NCBI RefSeq assembly: GCF_014192215.1
Contig: NZ_JACHXP010000003.1
Coordinates: forward strand, 1-64,000
Length of the DNA: 64,000 bases
Reading direction: 5' to 3'
DNA from: Halomonas cerina
Lineage (GTDB): Bacteria > Pseudomonadota > Gammaproteobacteria > Pseudomonadales > Halomonadaceae
Shown: in pieces, positions 16,690 through 26,411 of the stretch
Numbering within the stretch: the first letter of the stretch is position 1
How the letters are laid out: every line of letters begins with the position of its first letter
Notes under the pieces: model-generated
Seen by the model: the letters and a program-made list of their open reading frames with translations, nothing else
The model's database searches: none
What the model was told of the DNA's origin: nothing
Translations under genes and position numbers: made by a program

Positions 16690-19554
16690 ATGCTGACACT
16701 ACGCCCGGACGACATCCGGCTCGATCGCCATGCCGATGACTGGCAGGCCGCCCTGGACCAGGCGGCCGAACTGCTTCACCAGGCGGGACTGGTCGATCCC
16801 GACTACCGGGATGGACTGCATGCCCGCGAGGCGCAGTCCTCGACCTGGCTCGGCAATGCCATCGCGATCCCTCACGGGACCCCCGAAAGCCGTCGGCATG
16901 TGCGCGCCACCGGGGTGAGGGTGCTGCAGTTCCCGCACGGCGTGACCTGGCACGATGGCAACCGCGTGCACGTGCTGGTGACCATCGCCGCCCAGAGTGA
17001 CGAGCATCTGGATATCCTGCGCCAGCTGACCCATGTGCTGGATCGCGAGGGGGTTGCCGAGCGGCTGGCCGCCGCCGCCTCGCCGGACGCGATCGCCGCG
17101 CTGTTGTCCAAGGCCGTCGTCGAGGCCCGCCTGGACGCCGACACGCTGTGCCTGAAGTTTCCCGCCCGTGACCGTTTCGAGCTCGCCCTGGCGGCGGCCG
17201 CCCGCCTGCGTCAGGTCGGGTGCGTGGAAAGCGACTTCATCGCCACCGTGGCCGGCCAGGAACCGCTGTCGCTTGGCCAGGGCCTGTGGCTGACCACCAG
17301 TCACCGGGGCGTCACGACCCCGGCGTTGTCACTGGCTACCCCGGAACTGGCTATCAATGATGCGTCCGGTGAGGTCAACGGGGTGTTCTGCCTGGCGGCC
17401 CAGGGCGATGCGCATCGGGGGCTGCTTGAGCGTATCGCCGGCCTGCTGGACAGCGGCGGCAGCGAGGTCCTCCTCGACGCCGATGCCGCCACCGTGCTGG
17501 CCCGCCTGTCCGGGGAGTCAGCCAGTGCCCAGACGGCCCGTGTCCGTGTCCTCAACGCCCATGGCCTGCACGCGCGTCCCGCCAAGCAGCTGATCCAAGT
17601 GGCCCGGGAGCAGCGCACCAAGATCAAGGTTCGCCTGGCCGAAGGTGGGAGCGAGGCGGTATCCGCCGCCAGCCTCACCAAGGTCATCGGTCTCGGCGCC
17701 CGGCGTGGCCAGCAATTGGTGTTTTCCGCCGAGGGGGAGGGCGCCGAGGCATCATTACAGGCCCTCTGTGACGCCGTCCTGGGCGGCCTGGGCGAGAAGG
17801 TGATGCCCTTCGAGGAGGGCCGCGAGCATGTGGCGCAGGTGCACGATGCTCCGGCTCCGGAACCTCTTCCGGCCGACCAGCCGCACCCGGGCGTGGCCGC
17901 CTCGCCGGGCCTGGCCATCGCCCCGGTATTCGTGATGCGTGCCCCGCGCTTCGAGTACCCCGAGCACGCCGGCGACAGCGCCGGCGAGATTCGTCGCCTG
18001 GACGATGCCATCCGCCGAGGCGCCGAGCAGCTCGAGGTGCTGGTGCAGAGCGCCCGCGGTGGCGAGGTCGCCCAGATCCTGTCGATGCACGAGGAGATGC
18101 TCGACGACCCCGAGCTGCACCAGGCGGCCCGTGAGGGCATCCAGGAAGGGCAGTCCGCCGAGGCTGCGTGGTGGCAGGCCATCGAGACCGCCGCCCGTGC
18201 TCAGGAGATGCTCGCCGACCGGCTGCTGGCCGAGCGTGCCGCCGACCTGCGTGACGTGGGTCGCCGCGTGCTGGGCGTCCTGTGCCACGTCGAACAGCCC
18301 GACCCGCCCGAGCATCCCTATATCCTGGTGATGGACGACATCGGGCCCTCCGACGTGGCGCGCCTCGACACCCAGCGCGTCCGCGGGATCCTCACCGCCC
18401 GGGGCGGGGCCACCGCCCACAGCGCCATCCTCGCCCGCGCCCTGGGGATACCCGCGGTGGTCGGGGCCGGTGCACGGGTGCTGACCCTGGACAACGGCAC
18501 CGAGCTGATCCTCGACGGCGACCGCGGTCGCGTCACCCCGGCGCCCTCGCAGGAACGGCGGGACCGCGCCGAGCTCAGCCTCGAGGAGCATCGGCGGCGT
18601 GAGCGCGAGGCCTGGTCGACGCGCTTCGAGCAAGGCCGTACCCGGGATGGTCATCGCGTCGAGGTGGCCGCCAACCTGGGCAATACCGCCCATGCCGCGG
18701 ACGCCGTGGCGCGCGGCGCCGAGGGGGTGGGCCTGCTGCGTACCGAGTTCCTCTTCATGGCCCATGCCGAGGCCCCGGATCTTGCCACCCAGATCGAGGA
18801 GTACCGCGAGGCCGTCGACGCCCTCGACGGCCGCCCGCTGGTGGCGCGTACCCTGGACGTGGGGGGCGACAAGCCGTTGCCCTACTGGCCGGTGCCCCAG
18901 GAGGACAATCCGTTCCTCGGCCTGCGCGGCATTCGCCTGGCGCTGACCCAGCCGGAGGTGCTGGAGACCCAGTTCCATGCGCTGCTGGTGGCGGGGAAGG
19001 GCCGACCGCTGCGCATCATGCTGCCGATGGTCAAGGACGTCGCCGAGTTCCGCGCCGCCAAGGCCATCTTCGACCGCCTGCTCGAGCGCCTCCCCGAAAC
19101 CGAACGGGCTACCGACGTACAGCTCGGGGTGATGATCGAGGTACCGTCCTGCGCGCTGCTGGCGCCGAGCCTGGCCCGGGAGGTCGACTTCTTCTCCATC
19201 GGCACCAACGATCTGACCCAGTACACCCTGGCCATCGACCGCGGCCATCCCGAGCTATCGGCCCAGTCCGATGGCCTGCACCCGGCGGTGCTGCGGTTGA
19301 TCCAGATGACCGTCGACGCCGCCCATGCCCAGGGCAAGTGGGTCGGCGTGTGTGGCGAGCTGGGCAGCGACGCCCAGGCGGTGCCGGTGTTGGTGGGGCT
19401 CGGTGTCGATGAACTCTCTGTCAGTGCCCGGCAGGTGCCCATGGTCAAGGCCCGTCTGCGCGAGTTCGACCTCAAGGAGGCCCGCGCCCAGGCCGCACTG
19501 GCGCTAGCCCAGGCCACCAGCGATGACGTGCGCGAAGCGCTGGAGGCTCGCTGA
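16690..19554 (+). CDS. fruB: Fructose PTS multiphosphoryl transfer protein FruB (EIIA-HPr-EI)
   Basis: The 954-residue cytoplasmic protein carries EIIA-Fru (residues 1-145, phospho-His62 in AIAIPHGTPE), a second EIIA-like region (about 155-275), HPr (about 280-365, His294 in NAHGLHARPAKQL) and enzyme I (about 395-954, His577 in GGATAHSAILAR and Cys888 in VCGELGSD). It moves phosphate from PEP to the FruA EIIB domain. In the second EIIA-like region the active site is altered (LTTSHRGVT). AGGAGGT at 16679-16685 supports ATG 16690. The stop overlaps fruK by one base. Confidence 0.95.
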   Translation: MLTLRPDDIRLDRHADDWQAALDQAAELLHQAGLVDPDYRDGLHAREAQSSTWLGNAIAIPHGTPESRRHVRATGVRVLQFPHGVTWHDGNRVHVLVTIAAQSDEHLDILRQLTHVLDREGVAERLAAAASPDAIAALLSKAVVEARLDADTLCLKFPARDRFELALAAAARLRQVGCVESDFIATVAGQEPLSLGQGLWLTTSHRGVTTPALSLATPELAINDASGEVNGVFCLAAQGDAHRGLLERIAGLLDSGGSEVLLDADAATVLARLSGESASAQTARVRVLNAHGLHARPAKQLIQVAREQRTKIKVRLAEGGSEAVSAASLTKVIGLGARRGQQLVFSAEGEGAEASLQALCDAVLGGLGEKVMPFEEGREHVAQVHDAPAPEPLPADQPHPGVAASPGLAIAPVFVMRAPRFEYPEHAGDSAGEIRRLDDAIRRGAEQLEVLVQSARGGEVAQILSMHEEMLDDPELHQAAREGIQEGQSAEAAWWQAIETAARAQEMLADRLLAERAADLRDVGRRVLGVLCHVEQPDPPEHPYILVMDDIGPSDVARLDTQRVRGILTARGGATAHSAILARALGIPAVVGAGARVLTLDNGTELILDGDRGRVTPAPSQERRDRAELSLEEHRRREREAWSTRFEQGRTRDGHRVEVAANLGNTAHAADAVARGAEGVGLLRTEFLFMAHAEAPDLATQIEEYREAVDALDGRPLVARTLDVGGDKPLPYWPVPQEDNPFLGLRGIRLALTQPEVLETQFHALLVAGKGRPLRIMLPMVKDVAEFRAAKAIFDRLLERLPETERATDVQLGVMIEVPSCALLAPSLAREVDFFSIGTNDLTQYTLAIDRGHPELSAQSDGLHPAVLRLIQMTVDAAHAQGKWVGVCGELGSDAQAVPVLVGLGVDELSVSARQVPMVKARLREFDLKEARAQAALALAQATSDDVREALEAR

Positions 19555-20528
19555 TGGCCCGTGTCCTGACGCTTAGCCTCAACCCCGCCCTGGACCTGTC
19601 GATCGGCCTGCCCCGGCTGGTGCCGGGCGAGGTCAACCGCACCGAGTCCACCCACCTGGAGGCCGCCGGCAAGGGGGTCAACGTCGCCCGGGTGCTGGTG
19701 GCGCTGGGCCACGAGGTGACGGTCTCCGGCTTCCTGGGGCGTGACAACGACGGCCCCTTCCTGCGTGCCTTCGAGGCGCTGGGGGTCACCGATGCCTTCG
19801 TGCGGGTGCCTGGGGAGACCCGTATCAACGCCAAGCTCGCCGAACACGACGGTCGGGTCACCGACATCAACGGGCCTGGTGCCGCCATCGATGCCGCCGC
19901 CTGGCAGCGGCTGCTCGAGGCACTGGATGGCCTGGCCGATGATCCGGCCCAGCGTCCCCAGGCGGTGGTCATCGGCGGCAGCCTGCCCCCGGGCGTGTCG
20001 GCCGCCGATCAGGCCGCGCTGGTGGCCCGGCTGAAGGCTCATGACCTGCCGGTGTGGATCGACACCAGCGGGGAGGCCCTGACCGCGGCCATCGACGCCC
20101 GGCCCACGGCGGTCAAGCCCAACGAGCACGAACTCGCCGCCTGGGCCGGCGCCCCGCTGCCCGATATGGCATCACGCCTGGCGGTGGCCCTGCGGCTGTA
20201 TGCCGCCGGCATCGAGGAGGCCCTGATCTCGGCAGGGGGGCAGGGCGTGCTGTGGGTCAGCCAGCGCGGCGCCTGGCAAGCCGTGCCCCCGGCTACCCGG
20301 GTGGTCAGCACGGTGGGCGCCGGTGACACCCTGGTGGCGGCGATGCTGCACGGCGTGCTGGAGGGCCAGGGTGCCGAGCAGGTCCTGCGCTTCGCCACGG
20401 CCCTGTCCGCCGAATCGGTGCGCCATGTGGGGGTCGGCGCCCTCGATGCCGACGACTTTCCTCAACTCCAACAACAGACCCGCGTGCGTCGCCTCAATGA
20501 CGTCGACGCAGGAGGAGCGTTTGCATGA
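19554..20528 (+). CDS. fruK: 1-phosphofructokinase FruK
   Basis: The 324-residue PfkB-family kinase phosphorylates fructose-1-phosphate to fructose-1,6-bisphosphate with ATP. It shows the N-terminal TLSLNPALDLSI, the GKGVNVARVLVALGH signature, and the C-terminal VVSTVGAGDTLVAAML motif with the catalytic Asp in GAGD. It overlaps fruB by 1 bp and fruA by 4 bp, so fruBKA is a tightly coupled operon. Confidence 0.95.
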   Translation: MARVLTLSLNPALDLSIGLPRLVPGEVNRTESTHLEAAGKGVNVARVLVALGHEVTVSGFLGRDNDGPFLRAFEALGVTDAFVRVPGETRINAKLAEHDGRVTDINGPGAAIDAAAWQRLLEALDGLADDPAQRPQAVVIGGSLPPGVSAADQAALVARLKAHDLPVWIDTSGEALTAAIDARPTAVKPNEHELAAWAGAPLPDMASRLAVALRLYAAGIEEALISAGGQGVLWVSQRGAWQAVPPATRVVSTVGAGDTLVAAMLHGVLEGQGAEQVLRFATALSAESVRHVGVGALDADDFPQLQQQTRVRRLNDVDAGGAFA

Positions 20529-22273
20529 ATGTCATCCTGATCACGGCCTGCCCGAGCGGCATGGCCACCACCTTCCTCGCCGCCCGCCGCCTCGAGCAGG
20601 CCGCCGGTCGCCTCGGCTGGCAGGCCACGGTCGAGATGCACGGTGAACTCGAGACGCCGACGCCGGCCTCGGCGGAGGCCATCGACGCCGCCAACCTGGT
20701 GGTGGTCGCCGCGGATCACGTGCCCGATCCGCAACGCCTCAAAGGCAAGCGCCTCTACCAGGCGCCGATTGCCCAGGCCCTGCCTGACCCCAAGGCCTTT
20801 CTCGAGCGGGCCGAGCGCGAGGCCCAGCCCTACACGCCGCGGTCCGCGGCGCCGGCCGCCTCCCCGGCCAAGCGCAGCGGTGCCAGCAAGATCGTCGCCG
20901 TGACGGCCTGCCCGACAGGCGTCGCCCACACCTTCATGGCCGCCGAGGCGCTCGCCGAGGCCGGCAAGAGCCTCGGCCACACGATCCGCGTCGAGACCCA
21001 GGGCTCGGTGGGCGCCCAGGACCAGCTCACCGACGAGGAGATCGCCGCCGCCGACGTGGTGATTCTGGCCTGCGACATCGAGGTCGACCCCACCCGCTTC
21101 GTCGGCAAGCGCATCTGGCGCACCTCGACCGGTAACGCGCTGAAGAAGCCGCGTCCCACCATCGAGGAAGCGCTGGCCAATGCCGAGGTGGAGGACGCCG
21201 TGGCGGCCTCGTCCGGTGGGGGGGAGCGCAAGAAGAGTGTCAAGGAGAAGGGGGTCTACAAGCACCTGCTGACCGGGGTGTCCTTCATGCTGCCCATGGT
21301 GGTCGCGGGGGGCCTGCTGATCGCATTGTCGTTCGTGTTCGGCATCGAGGCCTTCGAGGAGGAGGGCACGCTGGCCGCGGCGCTGATGCAGATCGGCGGT
21401 GGCACCGCCTTCGCCCTGATGGTACCGGTGCTGGCCGGCTATATTGCCTATTCCATCGCCGACCGGCCGGGCATCGCCCCGGGCATGATCGGTGGCATGC
21501 TGGCCGCGAACATCGGCGCTGGTTTCATCGGTGGCATCCTGGCCGGCTTCCTGGCCGGCTACGTGGCCAAGGCGGTGGCCCAGTATGTCAAGCTGCCGGC
21601 CAGCGTCGAGTCGCTCAAGCCGATCCTGATCATCCCGCTGGTCGCGAGCCTGGTCACCGGCCTGACCATGATCTACGTGGTCGGCGAGCCGGTGGCAGGC
21701 ATCCTCGCCGCCCTGACCACCTTCCTCGAGAACATGGGGTCCGCCAACGCCGTACTGCTGGGCATCCTGCTCGGCTCAATGATGTGCTTCGACCTCGGCG
21801 GGCCGGTCAACAAGGCCGCCTATACCTTCGGTGTGGGGCTGCTCGCCTCCGAGACCTACGCGCCCATGGCCGCGATCATGGCCGCCGGCATGGTGCCGGC
21901 CATCGGCATGGGCATCGCCAGCTTCGTCGCCAAGGCGAAGTTCTCCGAACCGGAGCGCGAGGCCGGCAAGGCCTCCTTGGTGCTGGGGTTCTGCTTCATC
22001 AGTGAAGGGGCCATTCCCTTCGCCGCCAAGGACCCGCTACGGGTGATTCCGGTGAGCATGATCGGCGGTGCCGTCACCGGGGCACTGTCCATGCTGGTCG
22101 GGGCCAAGCTGATGGCGCCCCATGGTGGCATCTTCGTGTTGCTGATTCCCAATGCCATCACCCCGGCACTGCTCTATCTCGTGGCGATCCTCACCGGTTC
22201 GCTGATCACGGGCCTGGGCTACGCGGCGATCAAGCGCGGCGGCCAGGCGGTGGCCATCGAGGCCAGCGCCTGA
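20525..22273 (+). CDS. fruA: Fructose PTS permease FruA (EIIB'BC)
   Basis: The 582-residue transporter begins with an EIIB' domain (Cys9 in ITACPSGMATTF), then the active EIIB domain (Cys129 in TACPTGVAHTFMAAEAL), a charged linker near residue 235 and an EIIC domain of about ten helices from residue 255 (SFMLPMVVAGGLLIALSF). EIIC carries the conserved FDLGGPVNKAAY and EGAIPFAAKDP motifs. It imports fructose as fructose-1-phosphate. A clear terminator follows. Confidence 0.95.
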   Translation: MNVILITACPSGMATTFLAARRLEQAAGRLGWQATVEMHGELETPTPASAEAIDAANLVVVAADHVPDPQRLKGKRLYQAPIAQALPDPKAFLERAEREAQPYTPRSAAPAASPAKRSGASKIVAVTACPTGVAHTFMAAEALAEAGKSLGHTIRVETQGSVGAQDQLTDEEIAAADVVILACDIEVDPTRFVGKRIWRTSTGNALKKPRPTIEEALANAEVEDAVAASSGGGERKKSVKEKGVYKHLLTGVSFMLPMVVAGGLLIALSFVFGIEAFEEEGTLAAALMQIGGGTAFALMVPVLAGYIAYSIADRPGIAPGMIGGMLAANIGAGFIGGILAGFLAGYVAKAVAQYVKLPASVESLKPILIIPLVASLVTGLTMIYVVGEPVAGILAALTTFLENMGSANAVLLGILLGSMMCFDLGGPVNKAAYTFGVGLLASETYAPMAAIMAAGMVPAIGMGIASFVAKAKFSEPEREAGKASLVLGFCFISEGAIPFAAKDPLRVIPVSMIGGAVTGALSMLVGAKLMAPHGGIFVLLIPNAITPALLYLVAILTGSLITGLGYAAIKRGGQAVAIEASA

Positions 22274-22293
22274 CCGTTCACGCGGCGGCTGTC

Positions 22294-22328
22294 CGCCCCG
22301 GTGATCCGAGAGGACACCGGGGCGTTTT
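22294..22328 (+). terminator. Intrinsic terminator of fruBKA
   Basis: A 10-bp perfect stem (22294-22303 with 22315-22324) with an 11-nt loop is followed directly by TTTT at 22325-22328, 21 bp after the fruA stop. Confidence 0.85.
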
Positions 22329-22439
22329 GTGTGGTGGCGGGCACCGGGACGAAGGTCCTGCGTTCGGTCATCCGATAGGTGCTGTCCGATCCCGGCAGCC
22401 GGGTGGTGTCGGCGCAAGGCATGACCCTGCGCTCTGGGA

Positions 22440-22943
22440 TCACTCCCGGGGTGTCGCGGGACAGGCGATTTGCTGCGCCGCCTCGAGCAGGCGGCACTCG
22501 TGTTGCTTCTGTTCGATGAAATGACCCAGCAGGGTGTCGAGCTCGGCGGCATGGCAGAGTCTTGCCATCAGCTCGGTGAACTGGCGTGATTGATGGCTGG
22601 CGGTGAGGGCGTGGTTCAATGTCTGGCAGGTCATGGTGTCGCCGGCGATGAACAACTGGCGGTCGAAGGCAGAGGGCGGTCGTAGCCGGCAGGTGTCTGG
22701 GGCGGGCAGGCAGTGCTGCAACTGCAGATGCCTGGCAACCAAGCTCAGCGAGGCGAGGCGGATCTCGCACTTGATGCCGAGGACGGCCATCAGGCGGCTG
22801 ACGTCAGGCCGGGTGGGGAGGAAGCTCAGGGCCAGGCCACGGTAACGTTCCATCTCGCGGCGTTCGTGGTCGTGGGTCAGGATGAGCTGTTCCTCCGTGG
22901 AGCAGGTATCGAGGGGCGCGGAGGCGAGTGGTGGCACGGGCAT
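22440..22943 (-). CDS. Uncharacterised helical protein
   Basis: I do not recognise this 167-residue product with certainty. It is predicted to be almost all helix with no membrane segment. Regularly placed acidic and histidine residues (EEQLILTHDHERREMERY in the first half, HAAELDTLLGHFIEQKQHEC in the second) recall ferritin-like bundles, but the metal ligands are not clear. AAGGAG at 22944-22949 sits directly against ATG 22943, which is too close. The in-frame GTG at 22937 has better spacing and may be the true start. It is divergent from the FIST gene. Confidence 0.55.
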   Translation of the reverse strand: MPVPPLASAPLDTCSTEEQLILTHDHERREMERYRGLALSFLPTRPDVSRLMAVLGIKCEIRLASLSLVARHLQLQHCLPAPDTCRLRPPSAFDRQLFIAGDTMTCQTLNHALTASHQSRQFTELMARLCHAAELDTLLGHFIEQKQHECRLLEAAQQIACPATPRE

Positions 22944-23050
22944 CTCCTTATTGTTGGTTGTCGTCGTCCGGATCCCTTCCGGGCACCAGATAACAGGATA
23001 GTCACCCTGTCGTCGACCGTTACTTGACATCAGTCAATTTCGCTCCAGGT

Positions 23051-23069
23051 CCCTACCAAAGTACTAGGG
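23051..23069. promoter_or_regulatory. Inverted repeat in the FIST gene upstream region
   Basis: CCCTA (23051-23055) and TAGGG (23065-23069) flank CCAAAGTAC, in an AT-rich stretch between the divergent helical-protein and FIST genes. It could be a response-regulator box or a promoter element. I can name no known consensus for it. Confidence 0.3.
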
Positions 23070-23180
23070 TTTTTCATCTGAAATAGCATTATTTTTTTAA
23101 GGTTTTGGGGGTGGGGCTCGCCGTTGTGGGATGACCCGCCGGCGGCCTACACTGGCCGAGACCGTCATCAGGGGATCGCC

Positions 23181-24380
23181 ATGCTCGACCTCTCGTCCAC
23201 CATGCCCCTCGCCCTCGAGACCCCGTGGGGCACCCCGCCGCTACACAGCGCGGTGAGCCGCCAGCGCGATCCGCATGTCGCCGCCTGTGAGCTGGCCCGT
23301 GCCCTTCGCCACGACCATCTGGGCTTCGTGCTCTTCTTCTGTAGCGCCGAGTATCCGCTGGAGACGCTCTCCGAGGCGCTGGTGAATGCCTTCAGCGACA
23401 TACCGGTGGCAGGTTGCACCACCGCCGGCGAGATCACGCCGGACGGCTACGAACGCGGCACTATCGTGGCCATCGGCCTGGACCGCCGCCACTTCGCCGT
23501 CTCCTGCACCCTGGTAGAGGACCTTGGGGGCTTCGACCTGCTGCGTGCCCAGCGACTGGTCGACGGCCTGCTCGATGACTGCCGCGGCCGGGCTCCGGCC
23601 CCAGTGGGGGAGCACAGCTTCGCCCTGACCCTGCTCGATGGCCTCTCCAGCAGCGAGGAACAGGTGCTGGCGACCCTGGACGCCGCCTTGGGACGCATCC
23701 CGAGCTTCGGCGGTAGCGCCGGCGATGACAACCGCCTGGCCCATACCTATGTCCATGCCGAGGGACGCTTCCATGACCAGGCCGCCGTGGTGGTGATGAT
23801 TAACACCCGTCTGCCCTTCGAGGTCTTCACCACCCACCACCTGCGCCCGCGGCAGGAGAAGCTGGTGGTTACCCGTGTCGATCGCGAGCGGCGGCGCGTT
23901 ATCGAGCTTAACGCGGCCCCCGCCGCCGAGGAGTATGCTCGCCTGGTGGGGCTGCCCGTCGCGGCGCTGGATGCCACCGTGTTCGCTCGCCACCCCCTGT
24001 CGGTACGCCTCGGCGAGGCGCACTACGTACGCTCCATCCAGCGGGTCAATCCGGATGGCAGCCTCAGCTTCTACTGTGCGGTGGAGAACGGCATCGTGCT
24101 TACCGCCATGCAGCCGGCGCCGCTGCTCGAGGATCTGGAGGCGACGCTGGCGGGGCTCGCCGGTCGCCTCGGCGAGCCGGCGCTGGTGATCGGTTGCGAC
24201 TGCTTCCTGCGTCGCCTGGAACTGGAGGCCCAGGGCCAGGCCGGCGCCGCCTCGCGGCTGCTGGCCCGCTCGCGGGTGGTGGGCTTCAACACCTACGGGG
24301 AGCAGCACCATGGCATGCACATCAACCAGACCTTCACCGGGGTGGCCATTGGATCTCACCCGGCCGCAGGAGACGCCTGA
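23181..24380 (+). CDS. FIST domain signal-sensing protein
   Basis: The 399-residue protein has a FIST N domain (about residues 35-220; HLGFVLFFCSAEYPLETLSE, then VAGCTTAGEITPDG and FGGSAGDD) and a FIST C domain (about 225-380). FIST proteins are thought to bind small ligands such as amino acids and to pass the signal to a partner kinase. The start has AGGGGA upstream. The kinase gene begins inside its last codons at 24349, so translation is coupled and the two are likely partners. Confidence 0.88.
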   Translation: MLDLSSTMPLALETPWGTPPLHSAVSRQRDPHVAACELARALRHDHLGFVLFFCSAEYPLETLSEALVNAFSDIPVAGCTTAGEITPDGYERGTIVAIGLDRRHFAVSCTLVEDLGGFDLLRAQRLVDGLLDDCRGRAPAPVGEHSFALTLLDGLSSSEEQVLATLDAALGRIPSFGGSAGDDNRLAHTYVHAEGRFHDQAAVVVMINTRLPFEVFTTHHLRPRQEKLVVTRVDRERRRVIELNAAPAAEEYARLVGLPVAALDATVFARHPLSVRLGEAHYVRSIQRVNPDGSLSFYCAVENGIVLTAMQPAPLLEDLEATLAGLAGRLGEPALVIGCDCFLRRLELEAQGQAGAASRLLARSRVVGFNTYGEQHHGMHINQTFTGVAIGSHPAAGDA

Positions 24381-25713
24381 GCTCGCCACGCCGCGGGAGG
24401 GGGAGCTGCTGGAGGAGAACGCCCGGCTGCGACGGATCTGCGCGGCGCTGATGGAGCGCGTGGAGTCGGCCGGCGTGGCCGGCGGTGCCCCCTACGCGGC
24501 CTTCGAGCACTCGGTACTGCTTGCCGAGCAGGTGCGCGAGCGCACCGAGGCCCTGCAGCGGGCCCTGGCCGAACTGCATGCCGCCAAGGCCGATGCCGAG
24601 ACCGCCAACCTCTCCAAGACCCGCTTCCTGGCCGCGGTGAGCCACGACCTGCTGCAGCCGCTGAATGCGGCCAGGCTGTTCACCAGCGCCCTGGAGGATC
24701 ATGACCTGCCCGCGTCCTCGACCCGCCTGGTGGGGCATATCGGCCGCTCGCTCAAGGACGTGGAGGCACTGCTCGGCACCCTGGTGGACATCTCTCGGCT
24801 CGATGCCGGGGTGCTCGAGCCGGACATCGCCCCCTTCCCGGTCGATCGACTGCTCGACGTGCTGGCCGAGGAATACCGCCAGCAGGCGGCGACCCGCGGG
24901 CTCGACTTCCACTACGTGCCGAGTAAGGGACTGATCGCCTCGGACCTGGCGCTGCTGGCTCGGGTGGTGCGCAACTTCCTGACCAATGCCATCCGTTACA
25001 CCGGGCGCGGCAGGATCCTGCTGGGCTGTCGCCGTCGTCCCGACGGGCTCGAGATCCTGGTGGGGGACACCGGCCCGGGCATTCCCGAGGCGCAGCGCGA
25101 GGCGATCTTCCGAGAGTTCCAGCGCCTTGGCGGCAACCGCGATGCCGAGGATCGCGGCCTGGGCCTGGGCCTGGCCATCGTCGACCGCATCGCGGGCATG
25201 CTCGGCCATCCCCTGCGGCTGGTCTCCGAGCCGGGCCGCGGATCGCTGTTCTCGGTGCGGGTCCCCTATGGCCGACAGCCGACAGCGTCGCCGCGTTCGC
25301 CGGCTGTCTCGGCGTCGCCGGAGGAGGGGAGCGTCCTGGAGGGAACTCGGGTCTGGGTCCTCGACGACGATCCCGGGATCTGTAAGGGCATGGCGGCGCT
25401 GCTCGAAGGCTGGGGGTGTTGGGTGCGGACCGCGACCTCGCTGGCGGCCCTGGAGAGTGGTGCGGAGGATGAGACCGCGGATGTGCTGCTGGTCGATTAT
25501 CACCTGGGGGAGGAAGCCCCCGATGGCCTCGCGGCGGCGGCGCGGCTTCGGGAGCGCCAACCAGGGCTGCCGGTCGTGGTGGTCACCGCCAACCATGAGG
25601 CGTCGATCAAGAGCCTGAGCCGGCAGCTGGGGTACGGCTGCCTGCTCAAGCCCCTGAAGCCGCTGCGCCTGCGCATGGCCCTGGTCGACCTGCTGGCCGG
25701 TGACTCAGCGTGA
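24349..25713 (+). CDS. Cytoplasmic hybrid histidine kinase, NahK/ErcS'-like
   Basis: The 454-residue protein lacks membrane segments. It begins with a coiled coil (GELLEENARLRRICAALMER), then has a HisKA domain (His99 in AAVSHDLLQPLNAARLF), an ATPase domain (RNFLTNAIRYTGRGRILL, DRGLGLGLAIVDRI) and a C-terminal receiver (Asp383 in DVLLVDYHLGEE). This layout is typical of NahK and ErcS' kinases in Pseudomonas, which act with FIST proteins and ethanol-oxidation regulators. TTG 24349 is my chosen start because it lies in the FIST gene end with a GGGGTGG upstream. It is convergent with the response regulator and overlaps it by 9 bp. Confidence 0.82.
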   Translation: MDLTRPQETPELATPREGELLEENARLRRICAALMERVESAGVAGGAPYAAFEHSVLLAEQVRERTEALQRALAELHAAKADAETANLSKTRFLAAVSHDLLQPLNAARLFTSALEDHDLPASSTRLVGHIGRSLKDVEALLGTLVDISRLDAGVLEPDIAPFPVDRLLDVLAEEYRQQAATRGLDFHYVPSKGLIASDLALLARVVRNFLTNAIRYTGRGRILLGCRRRPDGLEILVGDTGPGIPEAQREAIFREFQRLGGNRDAEDRGLGLGLAIVDRIAGMLGHPLRLVSEPGRGSLFSVRVPYGRQPTASPRSPAVSASPEEGSVLEGTRVWVLDDDPGICKGMAALLEGWGCWVRTATSLAALESGAEDETADVLLVDYHLGEEAPDGLAAAARLRERQPGLPVVVVTANHEASIKSLSRQLGYGCLLKPLKPLRLRMALVDLLAGDSA

Positions 25714-26385
25714 GGGTTCGCGACGGTCGGCCAGCAGGGCCTCGAGATCGACCTCGCCAGCGGCGAGGATCGCCTGGACCCGGCCCGCCACGCCGAGCTT
25801 GCGCAGGATCGCCGAGACATGGGTCTTCACCGTGGTCTCGGCAATGTCCAGTTCCCGGGCAATTACCTTGTTGGAGGCGCCGCGGGTCAGGCAGATCAAC
25901 ACTTCAAGCTGCTTGTCGGTGAGCTGCGCCAGGTGCTGGCGAACGTCATCATCGGCGGGCGGCGCCCGGCGGGCCGCGGCCGGGGGGCGGCGGATGATAT
26001 CCGAGGGCAGATAGAGCTGGCCTTCCAGCAGGCGGGCCAGCGCCGTGAGCAGCTCTCGGCGTGGCGTCGACTTGGGGATGTAGCCGACTGCCCCCAGGTC
26101 GATGGCATCGAGGATGGTCCGCCGCTCCTGATCGGCGGAGAGAATCGCTATCGGCAGCCAGGGATGGGCCGCGCGCAGTGCCCGCAGCCCCGCCAGTCCC
26201 TCGGCATCCGGCAGGTCGAGGTCGAGCAGCACCAGGTCGAGTTCCTCGCAGGCCTCGGCGCGGTGAAGGGCCTCGGCCAGGCTTTCCGCCTCCAGCAGTC
26301 GGCAGGCGGGCAGGCCGGCCTCGATCACCGCCGCGATGGCCTCGCGGAACAACGGATGGTCATCGGCGACCATCAGGGTATGCAT
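25705..26385 (-). CDS. LuxR/NarL-type response regulator (AgmR/EraR-like)
   Basis: The 226-residue protein has a receiver domain (phospho-Asp55 in LVLLDLDLPDAEG, Lys in GYIPKSTPR) and a C-terminal LuxR helix-turn-helix (LTDKQLEVLICLTRGASNKVIARELDIAETTVKTHVSAILRKLG, residues about 155-215). In Pseudomonas, EraR and AgmR of this type control ethanol and glycerol oxidation genes. The start at 26385 has GAGGG upstream. It is divergent from the aldehyde dehydrogenase gene, so activation of exaC is likely. Confidence 0.88.
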   Translation of the reverse strand: MHTLMVADDHPLFREAIAAVIEAGLPACRLLEAESLAEALHRAEACEELDLVLLDLDLPDAEGLAGLRALRAAHPWLPIAILSADQERRTILDAIDLGAVGYIPKSTPRRELLTALARLLEGQLYLPSDIIRRPPAAARRAPPADDDVRQHLAQLTDKQLEVLICLTRGASNKVIARELDIAETTVKTHVSAILRKLGVAGRVQAILAAGEVDLEALLADRREPSR

Positions 26386-26411
26386 GGGCAATCCCTCGTG
26401 GAATCCTCTCG

